From: JAGVJT01 sp964513205 | GTDB lineage: Bacteria > Pseudomonadota > Gammaproteobacteria > Legionellales > Legionellaceae | Length of the DNA: 64,000 nt | Assembly: GCA_964513205.1 (NCBI GenBank) | Contig: CAZELP010000003.1 | Location: forward strand, 78,018-142,017 | Direction of reading: 5' to 3' | Notes under the pieces: model-generated | The model's input: the letters and a program-made list of their open reading frames with translations, nothing else | Told to the model about the DNA's origin: nothing | Database searches by the model: none | Part shown: piece after piece, positions 44,637 through 54,897 of the stretch | Layout of the letters: every line of letters starts with the position of its first letter | Numbering within the stretch: position 1 is the first letter of the stretch | Position numbers and translations under genes: made by a program

Positions 44637-47426
44637 TCATAACAAGGCTTGCTCAACAAGCGCTTGTTGTTCTTTTGCATGCACACTGGCACTACCTACA
44701 GCAGGCGAAGCCGCAAAACTCCGACCGGCATAACTCAATGTTTGTCCGACGTTCAGACACGCACGGATGTGATGCTGCGACGCAAACCAAGAGCCTTGAT
44801 TTTCTGGTTCCTCTTGACACCAAACCACCGAATTCACATTGGGATATCGCTTTAATTGGTCTTTTAGAGCCGTTTCAGGGAATGGATATAGCTGCTCGAC
44901 ACGTAAAATCGCAACATGCTCCAATTTCGCTTCGCGGCGCTTTTCCAACAGATCGTAATATACTTTTCCTGAACAAAGTACTACTTTTCGAATAGAACTT
45001 TCAGAATGGTTATCTATTTCTGGCAATAGTGGTTCAAAAGAACCGTTTGCTAACTCAGTCATCGTAGAAACGGCCAAGCGATGACGCAGTAAACTTTTAG
45101 GCGTCATGACAATTAGCGGTTTTCTGAAAGGACGAATCACTTGGCGACGCAAAAGATGAAACATTTGCGCTGGAGTGGTTGGCACGCAGACTTGAATGTT
45201 TTGCTGCGCGCACAATTGCATGTAACGTTCAAGTCGCGCGGATGAATGCTCAGGCCCTTGTCCTTCGTATCCATGTGGCAACAACATCACAAGGCCACAC
45301 AAACGCCCCCATTTCTGTTCACCTGAACTGATAAACTGATCAATAACGACCTGGGCGCCATTAGCAAAGTCACCAAATTGACCTTCCCATAAAACCAGGC
45401 TGGTTGGTTCAGAACAAGCATACCCATATTCAAAAGCCAAAACAGCTTCTTCGGATAAAACTGAATCAATCACCCAAAATGGTTTATTGGGATCAGTTGC
45501 AACAAGCTCCAATGGTGTTGTTTTTTTGCCTGTTTTTTGATCATGCACAACCGCATGACGATGAGCAAATGTACCTCGACCACAATCTTGACCTGACAAT
45601 CGAACACTGTGCCCTTCGTGCAACAAGGTTGCATATGCCATTGTTTCAGCAAATCCCCAGTTCATAGGCATTTCGTCCAATGCCATTTTTTCGCGTTCTT
45701 GGATAATTTTTTTCACAACAGGATGCAATTCAACAGCCAGTGCAGTATCCGTCAAAGTTTTGGATAGCGATTGCAGAGTGTCTAAGGGAACAGCAGTATT
45801 CGCTTGCATATCCCATGTTGCGGATAAATAAGGAGACCAATCAGCAGCCAGTTTTCCTGGATAATCACCTCGCACCACATCCACCAAATCTTGACCTTGA
45901 TCTAAGGCATCTCGATAAGCATTGACTTTTTTATCAACAGTTTCGTCCGCGACAAGCCCCTCATTGACAAGTTGTTTTGCATAAATTTCACGAAGTGGCT
46001 TCATCGTTTTGATTTTTTGATACATTAATGGTTGCGTAATCGATGGTTCATCGGCTTCGTTATGACCGTGTCGTCGATAGCAAACCAAATCAATGACGAT
46101 GTCTCGTTTAAACTGCATGCGATATTCAACCGCCAAACGCGCCGCAAACACTACAGCCTCGGGGTCTTCCCCATTGACATGCAAAATGGGTGCATGCACC
46201 ATTTTCGCAACATCGGTACAATAAAAAGTAGAGCGTGAATCGTGAGGGTTACTGGTTGTAAAACCAATTTGGTTGTTTATCACAACATGAACGGTCCCTC
46301 CCGTGCAGTAACCAGGAACTTGAGAGAAATTGAATGTTTCCATCACAACACCCTGGCCTGCAAATGCCGCATCTCCATGTATCACAATCGGCAACACCGC
46401 ATTTTTTTCTTGAAGATCGTGACGACGACGAAGACGTGAACGCGCAGAGCCTTCAACAACAGGACCAATAATTTCAAGATGAGAAGGATTGAATCCTAAA
46501 GCCACATGAACCACTTCACCCGATTCAGTCCGTAAATCTGAAGCAAATCCCATGTGATATTTAACGTCACCAGTGCCTTCCTGTTTGGCTTTCCCTTCAA
46601 ACTCTTGGAAGAGAGCCAATGGTTCTTTACCTAACACGTTGACCAAAACATTTAATCGGCCTCGATGCGCCATCCCAACTGGAATTTCTTTAACCGATAA
46701 ACGCCCTGAAACACGAATCATTTCTTTCATCATCGGAATGAGTGCGTCCCCCCCTTCTAGAGAGAAACGTTTTTGTCCGACATAACGTGTTCCTAAATAA
46801 CGCTCCAAGCCATCTGCCGCAATCAACGCATCTAAAATATGCAGTTTTTCTTCTGATGAATAGTGCATGCGTCCACGTAACGCTTCAAAACGCGACTGAA
46901 ACCAAGCTTTTTCTAGCGGATTGATGACATGCATGTACTCAATCCCAATTGTGCCACAGTAAGTTTCTTTCAGTGCACCGAATAACGCTTGCAATGACAT
47001 CGAGGTCGATTGACCGCCAAAATCGACTTGAAAAGAACGGGATAAATCTGCATCAGACAAGCCATGGCTGGATAAATCTAAGCCCGTCACAGGCATCTGC
47101 TGCATCATGTCGAGTGGATCAAGATGTGCAGCCAAATGCCCCCATGTTCTGAACGCATGCATTAAATCAGAAACTTTCGCATGCTTATCATCCGCAACCA
47201 TAACCGCAGGTCGTGAAGTATGATTTAAAAAATAATCACGCACAGCTCGGTGTGACACATCTGATGTCCCCTGACCATTGCTAAGCTGCTGAAAAGTAGC
47301 TTGCCAATCTTTTGATACCGAATCAGGATTTTGAATATAATCTTCATACAAGGCATCAACATAGGCCATATTACCGCCAGACAAATATGCGGTATCCCAT
47401 GCTTTTTGTAACTCTTCACTACTCAT
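44637..47426 (-). CDS. sucA: 2-oxoglutarate dehydrogenase E1 component
   Basis: 929 residues, full length. The thiamine-diphosphate motif is in the GDAAFAGQGVVMETFN to NNQIGFTT part (about 350-395). HRGRLNVLVNVLGK and the C-terminal transketolase-like MLLPHGYEGQGPEHSSAR follow. The ribosome-binding site AGAGGAAGC precedes ATG 47426, 12 bases after sdhB. Confidence 0.98.
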   Translation of the reverse strand: MSSEELQKAWDTAYLSGGNMAYVDALYEDYIQNPDSVSKDWQATFQQLSNGQGTSDVSHRAVRDYFLNHTSRPAVMVADDKHAKVSDLMHAFRTWGHLAAHLDPLDMMQQMPVTGLDLSSHGLSDADLSRSFQVDFGGQSTSMSLQALFGALKETYCGTIGIEYMHVINPLEKAWFQSRFEALRGRMHYSSEEKLHILDALIAADGLERYLGTRYVGQKRFSLEGGDALIPMMKEMIRVSGRLSVKEIPVGMAHRGRLNVLVNVLGKEPLALFQEFEGKAKQEGTGDVKYHMGFASDLRTESGEVVHVALGFNPSHLEIIGPVVEGSARSRLRRRHDLQEKNAVLPIVIHGDAAFAGQGVVMETFNFSQVPGYCTGGTVHVVINNQIGFTTSNPHDSRSTFYCTDVAKMVHAPILHVNGEDPEAVVFAARLAVEYRMQFKRDIVIDLVCYRRHGHNEADEPSITQPLMYQKIKTMKPLREIYAKQLVNEGLVADETVDKKVNAYRDALDQGQDLVDVVRGDYPGKLAADWSPYLSATWDMQANTAVPLDTLQSLSKTLTDTALAVELHPVVKKIIQEREKMALDEMPMNWGFAETMAYATLLHEGHSVRLSGQDCGRGTFAHRHAVVHDQKTGKKTTPLELVATDPNKPFWVIDSVLSEEAVLAFEYGYACSEPTSLVLWEGQFGDFANGAQVVIDQFISSGEQKWGRLCGLVMLLPHGYEGQGPEHSSARLERYMQLCAQQNIQVCVPTTPAQMFHLLRRQVIRPFRKPLIVMTPKSLLRHRLAVSTMTELANGSFEPLLPEIDNHSESSIRKVVLCSGKVYYDLLEKRREAKLEHVAILRVEQLYPFPETALKDQLKRYPNVNSVVWCQEEPENQGSWFASQHHIRACLNVGQTLSYAGRSFAASPAVGSASVHAKEQQALVEQALL

Positions 47427-47437
47427 TGATGCTTCCT

Positions 47438-48160
47438 CTAAGTTTCTTTTTGTAACATTTGTTGACGTATCTCAGCTATCGCGCTCGACGGATTAAGGCC
47501 CTTCGGACAAGCTGTGGTGCAATTCATGATGGTTCGACATCGAAAGACGCTGAATGGGTCTTGTAATTTTTCTAAACGATGACGAGTCGCCGTATCTCGA
47601 CTGTCAGCAAGAAAACGACGCGCCTGCAGAAGACCAGAAGGCCCTACAAACTTATCAGGATTCCACCAAAAAGAAGGACAAGCACTCGTGCAGCATGCAC
47701 ATAGAATACACTCATACAAACCGTCTAATTGAGCACGTTGTTCGGGTGTTTGTAAACGCTCTCTTGCTGGCGCGACTTCATCATTTTGAAGATAAGGCTC
47801 AACACGCTCATATTGTTCATAAAATTGACTCATATCGACCACGAGATCGCGAACAACCGGAAATCCAGGCAACGGACGAATCACCACATGGTCTGTTTTT
47901 AATTTAGACAACGGTGTAATACAAGCCAATCCATTAGTTCCATTGATGTTCATCCCGTCGGAGCCGCACACACCTTCCCGACACGAGCGTCGAAAAGAAA
48001 TCGTTTCATCCTGTTCGGATTTTAAACGCTCGAGCAGCGTCAATAACATGGGATCAACTTTTGGAGAAACCGCCAGCTCGAACGTCTGCATGTAAGGTTT
48101 TTCATCATACTCAGGATTGTAGCGATAAATGGATAAAGTCACATTTCTGACATCACTCAT
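47438..48160 (-). CDS. sdhB: succinate dehydrogenase iron-sulphur subunit
   Basis: 240 residues. All three iron-sulphur cluster sites can be seen: CREGVCGSDG and a further Cys (2Fe-2S), CILCACCTSACP (4Fe-4S) and CRTIMNCTTACPKGL (3Fe-4S). Passes electrons from SdhA to quinone. Follows sdhA by 12 bases. Confidence 0.98.
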   Translation of the reverse strand: MSDVRNVTLSIYRYNPEYDEKPYMQTFELAVSPKVDPMLLTLLERLKSEQDETISFRRSCREGVCGSDGMNINGTNGLACITPLSKLKTDHVVIRPLPGFPVVRDLVVDMSQFYEQYERVEPYLQNDEVAPARERLQTPEQRAQLDGLYECILCACCTSACPSFWWNPDKFVGPSGLLQARRFLADSRDTATRHRLEKLQDPFSVFRCRTIMNCTTACPKGLNPSSAIAEIRQQMLQKET

Positions 48161-48172
48161 AACATATCCTCA

Positions 48173-49945
48173 TTAATAAACACGTTCTTTGGGTTGAAAT
48201 GGCTCAATGTACTTCGGAGAAGTATTCACAGGTCGAAAATCAATCCCCTCTTCTTGTTCAAAATAAACAATGTGTTTGATCCAGTGTGCATCATCACGTT
48301 TTGGATAATCTTCACGGCTATGAGCACCTCGACTTTCTGTTCGAGTCAATGCGGATTTTGCCGTCGCATATGCCGTCGCCATCAAATTATCAAGTTCAAG
48401 TGCAATGACACGTTCTGTGTTGAAAACATGACTTTTATCCGTAAGACTCGCTACTTCTAAACGCGACTTTAAAAGAGCAAGACGTTCTAGACCTTTTTCC
48501 ATGATTTCACCAGTTCGGAACACGCCGAAATCCTCTTGCATCACACGCTGCATTGCTTCTCGAATAACAGAAGGCTTCTCTCCATTTTTCGGTGAATCTT
48601 CCCAACGGCGATAACGCACCAGTGCGTCTTGAACATCTTCGTCTGACACATAAGGTATTTCTGGTATTTGGTTTGATTGCCAAAGCATCTCCACATGCAT
48701 TCCTGCCGCGCGACCAAATACGACTAAATCTAGGAGTGAGTTTCCACCCAGTCGATTTGCCCCGTGCACAGAAACACAAGCACACTCGCCGACAGCATAT
48801 AAGCCCTGCACAATTTCGTCTTTACCACGTAAACGCGTGATCACCTGCCCATGAATATTGGTCGGAATGCCTCCCATACTGTAATGACAAGTAGGCACAA
48901 CAGGAATTGGATCTACAATTGGATCAACGCCTGCAAATGTCAAAGAAAGTTCACGAATACCAGGCAAACGTGATTTGATCAGATCTGCGCCTAAATGATC
49001 CAGTTTAAGCTTGACGTGATCGACGCCATTGGGGTCGAAGCCTTTTCCAGCACGTAACTCAAGCGCGATAGCACGGGCAACCACATCACGAGAAGCTAAA
49101 TCCTTCACATGAGGTGCATAACGCTCCATGAAGCGCTCACCGTCTTTATTTATTAAATACCCACCTTCACCACGACAACCTTCAGTGACTAAAGTTCCAG
49201 CACCGGCAATACCCGTCGGATGAAACTGCCACATTTCCATATCCTGCAAAGGAAGACCCGCACGCAATGCCATGCCAAAGCCATCTCCTGTATTGATATG
49301 TGCGTTTGTTGTAGACTGATAAATACGGCCAGCACCACCTGTCGCCAAAATACAAATACGAGATTGGAAAAAAACAACTTCTCCTGTTTCAATGCACAAA
49401 GCGGTAAGACCCGCGATACGACCCTCTGCATTTTTGACAAAATCAAGCGCGAACCACTCACTGAAAATATGGGTCTTTGCTTTGAGATTTTGTTGATAAA
49501 GCGTATGTAAAAGTGCATGACCTGTTCGATCTGCAGCGGCACAAGTACGCGCGGCCTGCTCTCCACCGAAATGCTTAGACTGACCACCAAACTGACGCTG
49601 GTAAATACGGCCATCGTCCATACGCGAGAACGGAAGACCCATGTGCTCTAATTCATAAACAACTTCGGGGCCGGTCTTACAGAGGTATTCGATACAATCT
49701 TGATCTCCGATGTAATCAGCGCCTTTGACTGTGTCATACATGTGCCAACGCCAATCGTCTTCGTCCGCATTTCCAACTGCAGCCGTAATCCCGCCCTGAG
49801 CAGAAACCGTGTGTGAACGAGTCGGAAAAACTTTTGATAATAAAGCAACTTTCAACCCAGAATTAGCCAGTTGTAAAGCCGCACGCATACCCGCGCCACC
49901 GGCACCAACAATAACCGCATCAAATGTGTTTCGTGCAATTGCCAT
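48173..49945 (-). CDS. sdhA: succinate dehydrogenase flavoprotein subunit
   Basis: 590 residues from ATG 49945; the frame stays open upstream through sdhD but that part does not fit the family. FAD-binding AVIVGAGGAGM is at 10-20, and His45 in TRSHTVSAQGG is the covalent flavin His. The substrate-site HPTGI and the SVHGANRLGGNSLLDL region are in place. Follows sdhD by 2 bases. Confidence 0.98.
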   Translation of the reverse strand: MAIARNTFDAVIVGAGGAGMRAALQLANSGLKVALLSKVFPTRSHTVSAQGGITAAVGNADEDDWRWHMYDTVKGADYIGDQDCIEYLCKTGPEVVYELEHMGLPFSRMDDGRIYQRQFGGQSKHFGGEQAARTCAAADRTGHALLHTLYQQNLKAKTHIFSEWFALDFVKNAEGRIAGLTALCIETGEVVFFQSRICILATGGAGRIYQSTTNAHINTGDGFGMALRAGLPLQDMEMWQFHPTGIAGAGTLVTEGCRGEGGYLINKDGERFMERYAPHVKDLASRDVVARAIALELRAGKGFDPNGVDHVKLKLDHLGADLIKSRLPGIRELSLTFAGVDPIVDPIPVVPTCHYSMGGIPTNIHGQVITRLRGKDEIVQGLYAVGECACVSVHGANRLGGNSLLDLVVFGRAAGMHVEMLWQSNQIPEIPYVSDEDVQDALVRYRRWEDSPKNGEKPSVIREAMQRVMQEDFGVFRTGEIMEKGLERLALLKSRLEVASLTDKSHVFNTERVIALELDNLMATAYATAKSALTRTESRGAHSREDYPKRDDAHWIKHIVYFEQEEGIDFRPVNTSPKYIEPFQPKERVY

Positions 49946-49947
49946 AC

Positions 49948-50295
49948 TTACCGCCCCCAAATAATCATTACGCCACTCAGAAACTGAGCAAGCAGCACCA
50001 ATAAAATCAACGATTGAATCGATAACCGTAAGGCCGTACATTTCAAATAGTCTGTTGTGACGGTCCAAAGTCCTATCCATGCATGTAAAGTCAAAGCCAA
50101 CAACGCCAACAACGTGGTAATTTGAAACGCTTTACATTGAAATAGAGCATTCCAATCGGCGTATGACAATTGCGGATGCATGGCAAGAAAAACGACAACA
50201 TACAAAGTGTAGAACATCAAATAAACAGCGGTTAAACGCTGAATCAACCAATCTTTAAGACCATTTCCGGTCAAACTCGTAATGTTTGTTACCAT
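49948..50295 (-). CDS. sdhD: succinate dehydrogenase membrane anchor SdhD
   Basis: 115 residues from ATG 50295 with three membrane helices. GLKDWLIQRLTAVYL at the start and the HAWIGLWTVTTDYLK stretch, which holds the quinone-site Tyr/Asp region, are the family marks. Overlaps sdhC by 7 bases and is followed almost at once by sdhA. Confidence 0.92.
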   Translation of the reverse strand: MVTNITSLTGNGLKDWLIQRLTAVYLMFYTLYVVVFLAMHPQLSYADWNALFQCKAFQITTLLALLALTLHAWIGLWTVTTDYLKCTALRLSIQSLILLVLLAQFLSGVMIIWGR

Positions 50296-50666
50296 ACCAA
50301 TACTCCCAAAGAAATGATGGCAATGACCGCGATGACAACCAAAAATACAGCACTTTTTCTCGCAGAAGCCAGTGCCTCTCCAAATCCCATGTCCATTAAA
50401 ATATGTCGAATTCCAGCGAACAAATGATATGCCAAAGCCGCAGAAAATCCCCATAATAAAAGCTTGTAAAATGGGTTTTGAAGGGTTTCCGCCAATGCAA
50501 GAAAAGAAGCTTCTGTATCAAGCGACAGATGCAACCAATAAAGCATCAGTGGAGTCAATAAAAACAGTACAATCCCAGAAAGACGATGCATAATAGAAAC
50601 AATTGCTGTCACCGGGAGCTTTAACGTAGTCAAGTCAAGATTGACGGGGCGTTCACGTTTCACCAC
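50289..50666 (-). CDS. sdhC: succinate dehydrogenase cytochrome b556 subunit SdhC
   Basis: 125 residues, three membrane helices. The start RPVNLDLTTLKLPVTAIVSIMHRLSG is typical (quinone-site Ser and Arg), and the heme His is in FAGIRHILMD near 84. It begins at GTG (50666 or 50663) behind AAGGAAGG. First gene of sdhCDAB-sucABCD-pdxH. Where E. coli has gltA upstream, this window has the helicase-ankyrin gene. Confidence 0.94.
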   Translation of the reverse strand: MVKRERPVNLDLTTLKLPVTAIVSIMHRLSGIVLFLLTPLMLYWLHLSLDTEASFLALAETLQNPFYKLLLWGFSAALAYHLFAGIRHILMDMGFGEALASARKSAVFLVVIAVIAIISLGVLVW

Positions 50667-50789
50667 AAACCTTCCTTATTTCGTTGCACAAAGTCAAAGT
50701 ATATCAGGAGTTCTATAAAAGCTCGAGAGTTTGATTTCTTCTTCTCATGTAAAATCCTAATATACGTTCCAAATTGATAAAAAATATTC

Positions 50790-53700
50790 CTATAATGACA
50801 ATTTTTGAAAAGATGCATCGGCTGCGCCCAGCAAAGTCAACGCTCCTGCATCCAAACATTCACCCTGAAAAAGCTCAGGATAATCATTTAGTTGCACCAA
50901 ATTAGGTTGATAGCCGCATGTTTGCATTTTGATTGTCAATGCTTCCAGAAAATCGATTTTTCTCAATCGCAAAGAATAGTTAACCAGGCGTTGCGCTTTA
51001 ATCAGCTGAGCATCCGAAAGTTCGGCTGGAAATAATCTTGCACTCTCGCGTTCTAACAATTGACTAAACGTTAAAAAATCATCATACGTAATGCAGACAC
51101 GACAATCTTCAAAAACCTCATCTGTCGTTTTAACACGTGAGTGCTCTTCAAAATTCGCAAAAAAGGTTCCCAGTATTTTTTTTCTCTGCAATCGAATGGC
51201 AAGCTGAAAAACAGTTTCTCCCACTACATCTTTTACACTGAAAGCCAATGGATAAAGTTTGATCAATATCTTAAGGAAATCAACTCCATCTTGCTCAATT
51301 GCATAATGAAATACAGTCCGAAACTCACTTTGTATCGTACTCATCGCAAAACTCAAAATACGATATGGGAGGCGTCGCGCAAGGTGTCCGAACATATTCC
51401 GATAATCCGCATCATGAATCAATAAATCTAAAAGTGTCACCGGACTCTCAAGCGCTATCAAATGACAATGAAGGAACCAAAAATCACTTGTGTTCAATCT
51501 GCCGTCTTCAAAAATAGATTCTAGCCAATTCAGAGAGCTCTTCTTTTTTATGAAGGTTGAAATCATAAGCGCGGTTTCATAATAATCGTGCACTTCACTA
51601 AAATCTTCGCCTTGCGACACAATAAAATCCATAATCTTAGGAGATATCACCCCCATTTGGATGCACTTTTTGAAAATATTTCCTCGCTTTAACTCACACC
51701 CAATCTGAAGCGCACTCAACCCCTCAACATGTGATTCAAAATTAAAATCTGCTCCATGAAAAATTAATCTTGCCGTGGTCAATACGTCATTCATCCGAAA
51801 AGCCATCATCAAAGGTGTCACACCACTCTTTGTTTTTGCATTCACATCAGCACCATTGTGTATCAGTAGCTCGACCATCATCGGATTACGGCTTTGCACT
51901 GCCAGGTGAATGGGTTGAAATTGTTCCGGTCCAACTTTTAAATTGACCAAATCAAAGTTTTCCTTTAAAAAAGAAGCGCATGTATGTTGATGATTTGACA
52001 TGATGCTCTGTATAAATTGGCTTTCGTCTTTCCAAACAAAAGAACTCCAACTGGTCGATACATTTTTATGCTGATAATAAGAAATCATGACTTCAGGATC
52101 GGTATAATCAAACGTTAATTTTGAAAGCGGCACCAGGGTTTGATGTGGTTTAAATAAATCCAAGTCATCCAATGAAAAACACGCTTCATACGCCTCAATA
52201 TAAGGTAAAAATCCACTATCAAAAGCCTGAGTCAACGCGCTCTGATCGAAAATGTTGTATTTATTTTTTTGAATCAGCCCTTGCATTCGCAACAGCCTTA
52301 ATAAGGTCACATCACCGACATTGACAATGATGTGATCCAAGCCGTCTTGATCTTCTGTGATAAATTTTTCACTCAAGAGACGAAGATTATCGGGTCGTTG
52401 TTCAAAATAATAAGTAAACCAACGTACTTTTAACGGAGATTGAAGCAAGGCCATCAATAAAGGTAATGGGCCACTAGGTAAAACGACCAATTGGCAAAGA
52501 AAAGTTACCCATTTTGAGTGTTTGAAAAGTGAGTCCAAATTTGTGATTAAGTTCGATTTTATTTTGCTGTCTTCAATGAAGAACTGCTCAGGAATAGCAT
52601 GATAAAGTTTCTTGGCATATTCCGAGTAACTTGTTTCCTTTTGAGAAATAAAACTAAACGTAGAAAGAGACGTGGCACTTTTGTTTTTTTGAGCGCTTGT
52701 GGTCTGTTTTTTTAAACTAGACTCAGGAGAAGAAAGCGCTTTGGTTTCTGGTATACGAAGTTTTTTTTCTGAGGAAGGCATCTTCTCATGAGGATTAGCC
52801 ACCTTTTTCGACGGCGAAAAAGATTCAACAAAATCAGAATAACTCATCCCAAGAATTCGACTGGTTTCTTCCTGCCGAAAAGCGCGCTCTACATAAGCAA
52901 ATTGGCCACTCAAGAAAAATTGCTTTAATTGATTCAACAAAGTATCGCGTGAAATGACCGGTGTTGATGAACAAAGCTCTTTTTCTTGCGAAACAGATAA
53001 ACGTTGATAAATATTCCCAAGTGACTTTGTGCCTTGAATAAGGACCAAAGATTGAGTTGTTCTCAACATCGCTGAGATCATTTGATTGAAAAGCGGGAGA
53101 TTGGACAAATCAACAGACTTTTTTGCTTCATTTGTAGGACGTAGTTCTGTCGGAGAATCTTTGAGCGATTTATCAACTGCTCTAAAAATCGGGAGGTCGA
53201 AAGGCCGATACAGACACACATGCGAATGCTCAAGTCCTATCGCCTCTTGAAATGAACAAGCGTTGCCAAAATGAGTAATTGCTTCTTGATGAAACTCTTC
53301 ATGCGTAATCACAAGCCAACCGGGTGAACGTATGTGTAAAGCCGGATTTTCCAATAATCCTCGAACCCACTGCCATCCTGAATCAGCTTCTAACTCAGCA
53401 GAAGCCTGCTCTTCTGATTTTTCAAACTCGGGCAGCTCATAAACATCGGCTCGCCCTCGAACCAATGGATACTTCACACACGCAATAAAACGATTGACCA
53501 ACTCAACAATGGATTTTGGCGATCGATGAATGACTTGAAGCTCGACATGATGCTGAGCGAATTTGCTTTTATCAAAAGTCATTCTCTGTAAAATATTTTC
53601 TCTTGTCGAACAATGCGACGTAACAGATTGATGGCTATCATAATTGACCACAACAGCTGGTAACCCCTCTTCTGTTTTTAATGTTTTACAAAATATATTG

Positions 53701-54866
53701 TCTATTTGTTGTAACGTGAGAGTTTGAGATTCATCGACCACCACCAACTGATATTTTTTTTCACCATGCTCGTCTGGTATTTTGTAAAAATCCGGATGCA
53801 AAGCATTATCTTTTTCAAGGTAAGCCATATACTCTAAGAAAATACCGAAAAGAGCCTCGTGCTGTTCTTCAGGAAAGAGGAAATGTCGTGCGGCAAACTC
53901 TTCTTTTCGTCTACCAGAAAAATACTTCATTGTATTCATCAACTTTTCATTGCCATCAAAATGAAGAGGTGGTGTTGATTTTTTTTTGGCGGACTTACTG
54001 ATTTGATGTTGATGTGAGACATAAATTTTATACCAATTAAAAAAATGCTCGTCACCCACCAAACGTCTTCCAGCAGCAAATCTAGCAATCCAATCGGTAT
54101 AGTGCAGAGCTTCTACATGATGACCAATTTGCCATTCTTGTAATAACTCACGCACTTGATTGACCAATAAATGTGCGTTGGTAATAAATAAAATAGAAAA
54201 ATTTTCTGCCTCCGCAATTCGTGCGAGCGCCGTTAATGTTTTTCCAGAACCACCTGGTCCGCTCTGCATCAAAGGAAGACGAAGACTCGATGCAAATGTT
54301 TGTTGCGGCGTCAACGAAACCATCTGTTGAGAGGGAATCATTTTTCTTAAATCTGGATAGCTTTCAATATCCATAACGGGCGTATCTTTGAGAATAGCGG
54401 TTTTGTCTTGAAAATATCGATTACACTTCGCTAAAAAAACGGCTTCATTACGCTCGATTGTGGATTTTTCTAATAAATGGCGATGTACCTGCAATTTATG
54501 TTTTAAAATATAGTTTTGTACAAAGGCAACTTTCACACCATGACAGTCTACTACAGAAAAAATCAATCGATCAGCATGATTCATACGAATAGTTTTCGCC
54601 GTCGTTCCATGCATTTTCTCAATATGCTTCCCCGCCGTAAATTCGTGCGACACTAAACTTTGTATTGTTTTTTCAATCAACTCTCTCAAAGACTCATCTG
54701 CATCCGCATACAATGTCGTAGAACTAAACACAACGTAATGCCAAAATCTAGGACGATTTAATGCCGCGTCCACTTCCAAAAAAGACCATTCAAATTCTTT
54801 TTGATTTTTCATCATAAACAAATACCAATACGAAAGCTCATGCCAAAAAATCAAAACATTTGGCAT
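50790..54866 (-). CDS. giant fusion protein: RelE-like segment, SF1 helicase core and ankyrin repeats
   Basis: 1358 residues. Residues 75-130 (GKHIEKMHG, MNHADRLIFSV, then a strand and His) have the shape of a RelE/YoeB-like fold. An SF1 core follows: Q-motif SLTPQQ (184-189), Walker A GPGGSGKT (203-210), Walker B VVVDESQ (375-381), a motif III-like NYDSHQS (408-414), motif IV-like VIHRSPKSIVEL, motif V-like QEAIGLEHSHV (540-550), and a motif VI-like MLRTTQSLVLI (600-610). A Ser/Lys-rich linker lies near 680-740. Ankyrin repeats occur near 1010-1100, with further repeat-like stretches towards the end. No signal peptide. Start uncertain (54866, or ATG 54815 or 54812). It follows the 215-residue gene by 31 bases. 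No family of this exact make-up is known to me in bacteria; the eukaryotic TRANK1 has a similar mix. Confidence 0.72.
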   Translation of the reverse strand: MPNVLIFWHELSYWYLFMMKNQKEFEWSFLEVDAALNRPRFWHYVVFSSTTLYADADESLRELIEKTIQSLVSHEFTAGKHIEKMHGTTAKTIRMNHADRLIFSVVDCHGVKVAFVQNYILKHKLQVHRHLLEKSTIERNEAVFLAKCNRYFQDKTAILKDTPVMDIESYPDLRKMIPSQQMVSLTPQQTFASSLRLPLMQSGPGGSGKTLTALARIAEAENFSILFITNAHLLVNQVRELLQEWQIGHHVEALHYTDWIARFAAGRRLVGDEHFFNWYKIYVSHQHQISKSAKKKSTPPLHFDGNEKLMNTMKYFSGRRKEEFAARHFLFPEEQHEALFGIFLEYMAYLEKDNALHPDFYKIPDEHGEKKYQLVVVDESQTLTLQQIDNIFCKTLKTEEGLPAVVVNYDSHQSVTSHCSTRENILQRMTFDKSKFAQHHVELQVIHRSPKSIVELVNRFIACVKYPLVRGRADVYELPEFEKSEEQASAELEADSGWQWVRGLLENPALHIRSPGWLVITHEEFHQEAITHFGNACSFQEAIGLEHSHVCLYRPFDLPIFRAVDKSLKDSPTELRPTNEAKKSVDLSNLPLFNQMISAMLRTTQSLVLIQGTKSLGNIYQRLSVSQEKELCSSTPVISRDTLLNQLKQFFLSGQFAYVERAFRQEETSRILGMSYSDFVESFSPSKKVANPHEKMPSSEKKLRIPETKALSSPESSLKKQTTSAQKNKSATSLSTFSFISQKETSYSEYAKKLYHAIPEQFFIEDSKIKSNLITNLDSLFKHSKWVTFLCQLVVLPSGPLPLLMALLQSPLKVRWFTYYFEQRPDNLRLLSEKFITEDQDGLDHIIVNVGDVTLLRLLRMQGLIQKNKYNIFDQSALTQAFDSGFLPYIEAYEACFSLDDLDLFKPHQTLVPLSKLTFDYTDPEVMISYYQHKNVSTSWSSFVWKDESQFIQSIMSNHQHTCASFLKENFDLVNLKVGPEQFQPIHLAVQSRNPMMVELLIHNGADVNAKTKSGVTPLMMAFRMNDVLTTARLIFHGADFNFESHVEGLSALQIGCELKRGNIFKKCIQMGVISPKIMDFIVSQGEDFSEVHDYYETALMISTFIKKKSSLNWLESIFEDGRLNTSDFWFLHCHLIALESPVTLLDLLIHDADYRNMFGHLARRLPYRILSFAMSTIQSEFRTVFHYAIEQDGVDFLKILIKLYPLAFSVKDVVGETVFQLAIRLQRKKILGTFFANFEEHSRVKTTDEVFEDCRVCITYDDFLTFSQLLERESARLFPAELSDAQLIKAQRLVNYSLRLRKIDFLEALTIKMQTCGYQPNLVQLNDYPELFQGECLDAGALTLLGAADASFQKLSL

Positions 54867-54897
54867 AAACTAGAAAATTATAAAAAATTGCGGATAA

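Noticed and set aside
49946..50454. Upstream extensions of the sdhA and sdhD frames
   Set aside because: The extra residues do not match the families; the internal ATGs at 49945 and 50295 give the conserved starts MAIARNTFDA-type and short SdhD N-terminus.
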